From Gluconobacter albidus (GTDB taxonomy: Bacteria > Pseudomonadota > Alphaproteobacteria > Acetobacterales > Acetobacteraceae): a stretch of 64,000 bases of DNA. Below the pieces are notes generated by a model. It made no database searches. It saw nothing but the letters and a program-made list of their open reading frames with translations, and had not been told where the DNA came from. The number at the start of each line of letters is the position of its first letter. The first letter of the stretch is position 1. The stretch is from the NCBI RefSeq assembly GCF_002723915.1, contig NZ_BEWL01000004.1, forward strand, positions 124,001 to 188,000. The letters are read 5' to 3'. A program made the position numbers and the translations under genes. This document shows positions 44,090 through 50,533 of the stretch, piece after piece.

Positions 44090-44431
44090 TCAGCGCATCA
44101 TCCGGCGGACGACCTGGAGAAGCTCGTCAATCGCGTCTTCTCCACCGTCTTCCTGCACCGCCCGGCGCACGCAGCCATTGGCGTGGGAGGACAGGATCTG
44201 GATGGACACACCATCCAGAGCCGACTTGATGGCGGAAATCTGGGTCAGGATATCCACGCAGTAGCGGTCGTTCTCGATCATGTTGAGAACACCGCCGACC
44301 TGCCCCTCAATCCGGCGGACGCGGTTCGTCAGGGCCTTCTTGCGGGGCTGCTCGACACGGCGGCCGTCATCGTCCAGCGGCGCACAGTTCTCGCAGACAT
44401 CCACTGCATGTTCTTTCTGGGATAGTGCCAT
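44090..44431 (-). CDS. csoR: CsoR/RcnR-family metal-responsive repressor, probably copper
   Basis: This 113-residue all-helical regulator of the DUF156 family has the Cu(I)-type ligand set: Cys58 in NDRYCVDILTQ, His83 and Cys87 in SSHANGCVRRA, matching the Cys-His-Cys pattern of CsoR. The DNA/tetramer surface includes LTNRVRRIEGQVGGVLNMI. An extra N-terminal VCENC motif (Cys13, Cys16) is unusual for short CsoR proteins. It converges on the copper operon and is likely the repressor of the ATAC/GTAT sites near copZ and the CopA ATPase. The start follows AAGGGCGGA. Confidence 0.88.
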   Translation of the reverse strand: MALSQKEHAVDVCENCAPLDDDGRRVEQPRKKALTNRVRRIEGQVGGVLNMIENDRYCVDILTQISAIKSALDGVSIQILSSHANGCVRRAVQEDGGEDAIDELLQVVRRMMR

Positions 44432-44870
44432 TCCTGGATCCGCCCTTTAGTCAGACATCCGAACATCACCCTGCGGGTCCATGTCCGCCCATCCGGGCCC
44501 GCCTCCTGAGCGCACCCATAGGGCGTGTGTATGCCCCGCTGCGCCGGGAATTGCCAGTCCGCAGACGCCGATCCGCCTTTTCCCGATCGAAAAAACCGAG
44601 TCTCCCGCAGGGAAACGGACGTTCTGTTCTGCCGGAAGAGGCGAATATTCCCTTTTTGTTTGGGATGTTGGTCCGCAACAGCCCCCATCAGCGCGGATTT
44701 TCGTAAAATTTATTATAAAATCCGGCAATTTTCTCCAGTCCCGCATAGGACCCCGGACAACGCTTGATGCAAATCATTCTCACTCCCCTTCCCGGACGGG
44801 CCGGATGCGCCTATCTAGGACAGAGGCCGGAGCCCGTGAGCTTCCGCCACACCACCGGGGTACGGAACTG
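44432..44870. other. Intergenic region between csoR and feoA
   Basis: This 439-base gap contains no gene I can support. It holds an inverted repeat CGGATTTT (44694-44701) / AAAATCCG (44717-44724) around an AT-rich spacer that may include the feo promoter, and the Fur box listed separately. Open frames crossing this region lack coding character. Confidence 0.5.
44768..44783. promoter_or_regulatory. Candidate Fur box upstream of feoAB
   Basis: TGCAAATCATTCTCAC is a strong match to the alphaproteobacterial Fur-box form. It lies about 90-100 bases before the feoA start, next to the AT-rich promoter-like stretch at 44700-44730, so iron repression of feo is expected. Confidence 0.72.
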
Positions 44871-45113
44871 ATGTTGTATCTGGATACACTGCCCAAGGGC
44901 GGACATGCCGTGATCGAAAAGGTCGAACAGCGTGCGCCCCTGGACCCGATCGCCACACGCCTCGGCGAGCTGGGTTTCGTCCCCGGCGAGGCCGTACAGG
45001 TTGTCGCGACCGGTCCGATGGGCAGAGATCCGATTGCCGTGCGTCTGGGCTCGTCACGCTTTGCCCTGCGCCGCGGTGAAGCGGCCCGCGTTGGCCTGCG
45101 GACCGCTTCCTGA
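44871..45113 (+). CDS. feoA: Ferrous iron transport protein FeoA
   Basis: This 80-residue SH3-like cytoplasmic accessory protein supports FeoB. It shows the typical pattern of ATRLGELGFVPGEAVQVVAT, then GRDPIAVRLGSSRFALRRGE and a VGLRTA end. The start ATG at 44871 (MLYLDTLPKG) is preferred to the long open frame upstream, which has no family similarity. feoB starts six bases after its stop. Confidence 0.93.
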   Translation: MLYLDTLPKGGHAVIEKVEQRAPLDPIATRLGELGFVPGEAVQVVATGPMGRDPIAVRLGSSRFALRRGEAARVGLRTAS

Positions 45114-45119
45114 CACCCC

Positions 45120-46988
45120 ATGAGTGTAACCGCGTCTCCGCAGACACCCGCCTCCCCTTTGCATATCGCCCTCGTCGGAAATCCGAACTGCGGCAAAACG
45201 TCCCTGTTCAACCAGCTGACGGGCAGCCGCCAGAAGGTCGCCAACTATGCGGGCGTCACGGTCGAGCGCAAGGAAGGGTTCTTCACAACACCCCATGGCC
45301 GCACCATCCGCGTGCTCGACCTGCCGGGCGCCTACAGCCTTGATTCAACCAGCCCGGACGAAGATGTCACACGCGATGTCTGTCTCGGACGCCATCGGAC
45401 CGAACCCCGCCCCGAAATGCTGGTGGCCGTCATCTCGGCGACCAATCTGCGTCTGCACCTGCGTTTTCTGCTGGAACTGAAGCAGCTCGGCCTTCCCGTT
45501 ATTGTCGCACTGAACATGATGGACGAAGCCCGCCGTCACGGACTTCAGATCGACGCAGCCGGATTGCAGGCCGATCTGGACATGCCCATCGTCCCGGTCG
45601 TCAGCCTCAATCGTGCGGGCGTGATGCCGCTTCTTCAGGCGCTGGATCTCCCCCTCCCGCCCGCACCCGTACCCCTTCCGGCGGGGCTCGACCCGCATAT
45701 GGAAGTCCGGCGCCTGCTTGCAACCCATGTCGTCGATCCCGCCGCTGGAACGGACCGCCTGACAGATCGGCTGGACCGCGTATTCCTGCATCCCGTCTGG
45801 GGGCCGGTCATCCTTCTTGCCGTCCTGTTCGTCATGTTCCAGACCGTCTTCGCCTGGGCGCAGCCGCTCATGGACGGGCTGGACAGCGGGATCTCCACTT
45901 TCGGGCAGATCGTCCTCAAGCCCCTGCCGGATGGCATTCTGCACAGCCTTCTGGCCGATGGCGTTCTGGCGGGTGCGGGCACCGTCATCGTGTTCCTGCC
46001 GCAGATCCTCATCCTGTTTTTGTGGATTCTGGCCCTTGAGGAATCCGGCTATCTGCCCCGCGCCGCCTTCCTGCTGGACCGGCTGATGGCGCTGGCCGGG
46101 CTGAGCGGACGCTCCTTTATTCCTCTGCTGTCGAGCTTCGCCTGCGCCATTCCCGGCATCATGGCCGCCCGCACGATCCAGAACCCGCGCGACCGTCTGG
46201 TCACGATCCTGATCGCGCCGCTCATGACCTGCTCGGCGCGTCTGCCGGTCTATACGCTGCTGATCGGCGCGTTCGTGCCACATCATACGGTGCTCGGAAT
46301 TTTCGGGCTTCAGGGGCTGGTGCTGTTCGGGCTTTACGCAGTCGCCATCGTCAGCGGCGTGATCGCCGCACGGGTCATGACGCGGGGCGTGAAGTCCGAA
46401 GAACATCCGCTGCTGCTCGAACTGCCGTCCTATCGCCGCCCGAACCTCAGGAGCCTCGTGCTCGGACTGTGGCAGCGCGCGGTGATGTTCCTCTCCCGCG
46501 TCGGCACGATTATTGTCTCGCTGAACGTGCTGCTCTGGGCGTTGTCGAGCTTCCCGCTTCCGCCCGCAGGCGCTCCGGGTGCCGCGATTGATTACAGTCT
46601 GGCGGGCCGGATCGGCCATCTGATGCAATGGGTGTTCGCACCCATTGGCTTCAACTGGCAGATCTGCGTCTCGCTCATCCCCGGCCTCGCCGCGCGTGAA
46701 GTGGCGGTCAGTTCGCTGGCCACCGTCTACGCCATCGGGGCCACGGATGACGGCGCGGCCGACAAACTCCTGCCCCTGCTCTCGACGCAATGGAGCATGG
46801 CCACTGCGTTTTCACTGCTGGCGTGGTATGTCTATGCCCCGCAATGCATTTCCACGCTGGCTGTCATGCGTCGGGAAACCGGGTCCATCAAAACCGTTCT
46901 GTGGGCTGCGGCGTATCTGTTCGGCCTGGCCTATCTGGCCGCGTTCCTGACCTATCACATCACCCGCGCCATTACGGGAGTTCCCTGA
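45120..46988 (+). CDS. feoB: Ferrous iron transporter FeoB
   Basis: FeoB is the inner-membrane Fe(II) transporter with an N-terminal G-protein domain. The protein is 622 residues. G1 is VGNPNCGKTSLFN (about residues 19-31), G3 is LDLPGAYSL and G4 is ALNMMDEA. The membrane part has the Gate-type segments FLPQILILFLWILALEESGY and SFACAIPGIMAARTIQNPRD, and PGLAAREVAVSSLATVYAIG. The length is shorter than the E. coli protein but usual for alphaproteobacteria. It is coupled to feoA upstream and to a small Cys-rich gene downstream (TGATG overlap). Confidence 0.96.
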   Translation: MSVTASPQTPASPLHIALVGNPNCGKTSLFNQLTGSRQKVANYAGVTVERKEGFFTTPHGRTIRVLDLPGAYSLDSTSPDEDVTRDVCLGRHRTEPRPEMLVAVISATNLRLHLRFLLELKQLGLPVIVALNMMDEARRHGLQIDAAGLQADLDMPIVPVVSLNRAGVMPLLQALDLPLPPAPVPLPAGLDPHMEVRRLLATHVVDPAAGTDRLTDRLDRVFLHPVWGPVILLAVLFVMFQTVFAWAQPLMDGLDSGISTFGQIVLKPLPDGILHSLLADGVLAGAGTVIVFLPQILILFLWILALEESGYLPRAAFLLDRLMALAGLSGRSFIPLLSSFACAIPGIMAARTIQNPRDRLVTILIAPLMTCSARLPVYTLLIGAFVPHHTVLGIFGLQGLVLFGLYAVAIVSGVIAARVMTRGVKSEEHPLLLELPSYRRPNLRSLVLGLWQRAVMFLSRVGTIIVSLNVLLWALSSFPLPPAGAPGAAIDYSLAGRIGHLMQWVFAPIGFNWQICVSLIPGLAAREVAVSSLATVYAIGATDDGAADKLLPLLSTQWSMATAFSLLAWYVYAPQCISTLAVMRRETGSIKTVLWAAAYLFGLAYLAAFLTYHITRAITGVP

Positions 46989-47176
46989 TGCTTGAACTTG
47001 CTATTGCCGTACTGATCGTCTGCGCGGCCGCCATTTACTGGTACGCCCGCCTCTTTCCCGCCCGATGGGGCAAAGTGCGGACGGCCGTCGGCCTCTCCGC
47101 CCCGCAACCCACAATCGGCAAGGGCTGCGGCGGCTGCTCGGGCTGTGACCGCGCGGGCAAAGGTGGCTGCCACTAA
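46988..47176 (+). CDS. FeoB-associated Cys-rich membrane protein
   Basis: A 62-residue protein has one N-terminal membrane helix (LELAIAVLIVCAAAIYWYA) and a C-terminal Cys cluster, GKGCGGCSGCDRAGKGGCH, with four Cys. It starts on the last base of the feoB stop, so it is translationally coupled. Small single-helix Cys-rich proteins in this position are known in feo operons (FeoB-associated Cys-rich or DUF6587-like groups) and may play the role of FeoC, possibly binding iron or sensing redox; this is inference. It is too short to be found by many gene callers. Confidence 0.85.
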   Translation: MLELAIAVLIVCAAAIYWYARLFPARWGKVRTAVGLSAPQPTIGKGCGGCSGCDRAGKGGCH

Positions 47177-47183
47177 GGCAGCC
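47165..47183. terminator. Hairpin at the end of the feo operon
   Basis: GGCTGCC (47165-47171) pairs with GGCAGCC (47177-47183) around a five-base loop that includes the stop codon. There is no T run, so it may terminate weakly or protect the transcript end between convergent genes. Confidence 0.45.
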
Positions 47184-47192
47184 CCCCCATTC

Positions 47193-48782
47193 TCAGGCCT
47201 TCTGCAGGCCCGGATTGCCACGCTCAACCGCAAAGCTGGCATAGGTGGACAGCCTGCCCCCCGGCACCATGACCCGATCAATGGTCTTCAGATCGGCATG
47301 CCAAACTTCCGGCCCCACATCGCACAGAACGTAACCGCGCTTGTCGGTCGTGGCTTTCAGATGCGGGTTCTCGCTGCGGGCGATGCGGCTGAAATGGTCG
47401 TCATCGCCCAGACCATCCGCTCCCGATGAAATGGACGTCGCGAGAAACTCCACCGAAACCGGTTTGCCGCGCCCCGGCTCGATCAGCAGATCTCCGGCGA
47501 AGTGCCGATGCGCGTCTCCGGTCACGTTCACCACATTGCCTGGGCAATGCGTGTCGATGAAGTCCAGCAGGCGCTTGCGGCTGTAAAGATAGCCCGACCA
47601 CTGGTCCATGCTGTAGGTCAGCTCGGAATGGGCGGACTTCCGATGCGCCAGATCCATGACCATGACCTGATGCGCCAGCAGGTTCCATTTCGCATCCGAC
47701 CGCCCCAGACCATCAAACAGCCACTGCTCCTGTTCCGCGCCCATCATGGTGCGCTCGGGAGACCAGACGTCCTTGCCCTGCGCGGCATTTGTGTCACCAT
47801 ACGCCTGATCGCTGCGGTACTGGCGCGTATCCAACACGAACATGTTCATCAGATCGCCAAAGGTGAAGCTGCGATAGAGCTGCATGTGGCTGCCATCGGG
47901 AATGGACATCGCCCGCAGTGGCATGTTCTCGTAATACGCCTGTAGTCCGACCGCCCGGCGCAGACGGAAAATCTCCGGCGGCGTGCCGTCCTGATCCGTA
48001 TCGCCAGCCCAGTTGTTGTCGATCTCGTGGTCGTCAAAGCTGACAATCCACGATGTCGCCGCATGGGCGGCCTGAAGATCCGGATCCAGCTTGTACTGGG
48101 CATAGCGGCGGCGATATTCGTCCAGCGAATAACATTCCGGCCCGACATGACGCCGCAGAACATGCGCCTTGCGCCCGTCGATATCCCGCAGATGATCGCC
48201 GCTATCCGCGCCTTCGTAAATATAGTCGCCATAATGGAACACGAAGTCGATCGGCTCATTCGCAATGGCGCGCCAGGCGGTGTAGTAGCCATATTCGTAA
48301 TGCTGGCAACCTGCGGCTGCAAAGCGCACGCGCGACAGCGGCGCACCCGGCATCGGCAGCGTACGCCCCCGGCCAACCGGGCTCTGATAGCCGGCAATGT
48401 GAAAGCGGTACCAGTACGGCCGGTCCGGCTTCAGCCCCGCAACCTCGACATGAACCGAATGGCCAAGCTCCGGATGGGCGAGCGCCTGTCCGCTCTGCAC
48501 GGGTTTCGAGAACGTTTCGTTCTCGCTGACTTCCCATCCCACCAGAACCGGTTTGAGAGCCTCCATACCGCCTGCCTCTTCCAGCGGGTCGGGTGCAAGG
48601 CGTGTCCACAGCACCAGACCGTCCGAAGCCGGATCGCCGGAGGCCACGCCAAGCTGGAACGGAGTGGCCGTGAAAGTCGGATTTTTATCCAGATCCCGCG
48701 GGACGGCAGCCCGCAGCGCACGGACGCGCGTCGAGAGGAGGAGACCCGCACCAAGGCCGGTCAGCAGGCTTCTACGTTTCAT
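47193..48782 (-). CDS. phoD: PhoD-family alkaline phosphatase/phosphodiesterase, Tat-exported
   Basis: PhoD enzymes release phosphate from extracytoplasmic mono- and diesters using Fe and Ca. From ATG 48782 the protein has 529 residues and a twin-arginine signal, MKRRSLLTGLGAGLLLSTRV. Family motifs are FQLGVASGDPASDGLVLWTR, the metal-site segments DFVFHYGDYIYEG and VSFDDHEIDNNWAGD, and a later VTGDAHRHFAGDLL. An ATG at 48791 is a second possible start. The gene is divergent from an ECF sigma gene; a PHO-box-like site and a leader hairpin lie in the shared upstream region. Confidence 0.9.
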   Translation of the reverse strand: MKRRSLLTGLGAGLLLSTRVRALRAAVPRDLDKNPTFTATPFQLGVASGDPASDGLVLWTRLAPDPLEEAGGMEALKPVLVGWEVSENETFSKPVQSGQALAHPELGHSVHVEVAGLKPDRPYWYRFHIAGYQSPVGRGRTLPMPGAPLSRVRFAAAGCQHYEYGYYTAWRAIANEPIDFVFHYGDYIYEGADSGDHLRDIDGRKAHVLRRHVGPECYSLDEYRRRYAQYKLDPDLQAAHAATSWIVSFDDHEIDNNWAGDTDQDGTPPEIFRLRRAVGLQAYYENMPLRAMSIPDGSHMQLYRSFTFGDLMNMFVLDTRQYRSDQAYGDTNAAQGKDVWSPERTMMGAEQEQWLFDGLGRSDAKWNLLAHQVMVMDLAHRKSAHSELTYSMDQWSGYLYSRKRLLDFIDTHCPGNVVNVTGDAHRHFAGDLLIEPGRGKPVSVEFLATSISSGADGLGDDDHFSRIARSENPHLKATTDKRGYVLCDVGPEVWHADLKTIDRVMVPGGRLSTYASFAVERGNPGLQKA

Positions 48783-48809
48783 GAACACCATGCAGCAGTT
48801 CTTTCCTAC

Positions 48810-48839
48810 GAAGCCCGGCTCCCTGCGGAACCGGGCTTC
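48810..48839. repeat. Inverted repeat in the phoD leader
   Basis: GAAGCCCGG (48810-48818) pairs with CCGGGCTTC (48831-48839), and the inner TCC/GGA can extend the stem. It lies 28-57 bases before the phoD start on the minus strand and could form a stable leader hairpin. A second dyad, CATGAAATGG (48878-48887) with CCATTTCATG (48911-48920), lies farther upstream. Confidence 0.6.
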
Positions 48840-48912
48840 CAGAGGTCTTTGGACACACGCCCTCCGCTCTGTGGACACATGAAATGGAGATTTGCCCACT
48901 CCCCCAAACGCC

Positions 48913-48930
48913 ATTTCATGAAACTGTCAC
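48913..48930 (+). promoter_or_regulatory. Candidate PHO box between phoD and fecI-like gene
   Basis: ATTTCATGAAACTGTCAC fits the PhoB-box layout of two 7-base half sites separated by four bases (consensus CTGTCAT-N4-CTGTCAY): 5/7 in the first half and full in the second. Orientation points toward the sigma factor gene, not phoD. The first half overlaps the CCATTTCATG arm of a dyad. Confidence 0.45.
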
Positions 48931-49030
48931 GAATACGGCCGGTCGAATTCCCTAAACGCTGTTGCGCCGTAGCCCGGAGGGGTCCTTTCAGGGCGTGGTG
49001 ATTCGGAAACATCCAGAAACGGGAACATGG

Positions 49031-49504
49031 ATGCGCTGTCAGCAGGAATGGTTGCGCCTTTATCGCAGGGTGCGTTCCCGGACCCGTCGGGATGATGCGG
49101 ACGACCACCTTCAGAACGCTCTCATGAGCTATTTCGAGCGCCCCGAAGGCAGCGTTCAGCATCAGGATGCCTATATCACCCGAAGCGCCGTGAATTCCTC
49201 GCTCAACGCGATCCGTCGCGAACGGCAGGGCTGCGTACAGGCGGCAGACGACTTCGAGACGCTCGTCAATGTCGCCGATCCCGCGCCCTCGCAGGAGGAT
49301 ATTTACGAATCAACACAAAGGCTGGCGCATTTTCATGAAGGCTGCGAACAGCTTCCGGACCGAACCCGACAGATCTTCCTGATGAACCGTGTTGAAAAAA
49401 TGAAGTACAGCCATATTGCGCAATCGCTGACGATCAGTGAAAGCAGCGTTGAAAAACATATCGCAAAGGCGCTGATCTTCCTTTCAACATGGATGGATCA
49501 CTGA
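49031..49504 (+). CDS. FecI-like ECF sigma factor
   Basis: This RNA polymerase sigma factor of about 157 residues directs transcription of a surface-signalling regulon. Region 2 is seen in YRRVRSRTRRDDADDHLQNA and AYITRSAVNSSLNAIRRERQ, and region 4 in LPDRTRQIFLMNRVEKMKYS and SESSVEKHIAKALIFL. The FecI type is supported by a FecR gene 12 bases downstream and a TonB receptor with a signalling domain. The start is uncertain: ATG 49031 gives MRCQQEWLRL, while the frame opens at 48962 with no ribosome site. Confidence 0.88.
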   Translation: MRCQQEWLRLYRRVRSRTRRDDADDHLQNALMSYFERPEGSVQHQDAYITRSAVNSSLNAIRRERQGCVQAADDFETLVNVADPAPSQEDIYESTQRLAHFHEGCEQLPDRTRQIFLMNRVEKMKYSHIAQSLTISESSVEKHIAKALIFLSTWMDH

Positions 49505-49516
49505 AATACCGATCTG

Positions 49517-50434
49517 ATGGATGTCATCAAACTCCGCGCGGCAGAATGGATTGCACGCCTCCATGCCGAGGACTGCACGCCCCTCGACCATGACATGTTC
49601 CGCGACTGGCTGGCGAGCGATCCCCGGAACGGACCGGTTTTCGAACATCTGACGGAACTGTGGGAACTCTCCGGAGGCGCGCGCACGCCCCACGTCGTTG
49701 CAAAACCGGCTCAGACCGTCCGGCGCCCCGTGCTCAGCCGGCGTCATGCGCTGGCCGGACTGGTGGCAACGGTCTTTCTGGCCGTTCCCCCGTGGGAGGG
49801 CGCACATGCGCGCCGGATCGAGGAGACCGGGATCGGAAGCATCCGCGATGTCCACCTCACGCCCCGGACGGATTGCCGCCTCGACACCCAGACGCGCCTC
49901 GTAGTGGGGCCGAACGGACAGCAGGCGCGGCTGTGTCACGGGCAGATCCTGCTCTCGGTTGCAGGGCCGGACCCGTTCCATCTTTCCGCCGATGGCATGA
50001 CGGTACAGCTTCATGACCAGACTTCCGCCGATATCCGCATCAATCGCGGCAATACGGAAGTCACGGCCATCCGGGGCAAGGTGTTCCTGACCGCCGCAAC
50101 CCTGCGTGAAACGGGACGCTGGGTGATGCCCGGACAGCGCCTGCGGATGTATCGCAACGGAGGCTGGAACATTGATTACCCCGATCTGGAGACGCTGCTG
50201 TCCTGGCAGGGCGGTGAACTGGTCTTCCGCAACCAGCCGCTGGCCGAGGTGATCGAGGAAATTAACCGTTACGCTTCCCGCCAGATCGTCCTGTCCGCGC
50301 CGCGTCTGGCGTCGCAGCGTCTGAGCGGCGTGTATCACGTGCGTCAGGGAGATGCGTTTTTGCAGATGCTCCCGCATCTGCTGCCCCTGCGGATCCGCCC
50401 GGCCCACAACACGTATGAAATCATCGCTTTGTGA
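49517..50434 (+). CDS. FecR-type anti-sigma/regulator
   Basis: The 305-residue inner-membrane regulator relays the state of the receptor to the ECF sigma factor. The N-terminal cytoplasmic part has KLRAAEWIARLHAEDCTP and FRDWLASDPRNGPVFEHL (DUF4880 type). A single membrane helix, LAGLVATVFLAVPPW, is followed by the periplasmic FecR domain and a C-terminal STN-like segment (LVFRNQPLAEVIEEINRYAS). It lies between the sigma and receptor genes. Confidence 0.92.
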   Translation: MDVIKLRAAEWIARLHAEDCTPLDHDMFRDWLASDPRNGPVFEHLTELWELSGGARTPHVVAKPAQTVRRPVLSRRHALAGLVATVFLAVPPWEGAHARRIEETGIGSIRDVHLTPRTDCRLDTQTRLVVGPNGQQARLCHGQILLSVAGPDPFHLSADGMTVQLHDQTSADIRINRGNTEVTAIRGKVFLTAATLRETGRWVMPGQRLRMYRNGGWNIDYPDLETLLSWQGGELVFRNQPLAEVIEEINRYASRQIVLSAPRLASQRLSGVYHVRQGDAFLQMLPHLLPLRIRPAHNTYEIIAL

Positions 50435-50533
50435 CGTTTCGATGAAAACCGCTGCATAACGCTGAGGTTTTTGGTTTTTCATCTGTCTTCCTGTTGAGAC
50501 CGCTTTCAGGCCCGACGACAGGAAACGAGCCCC

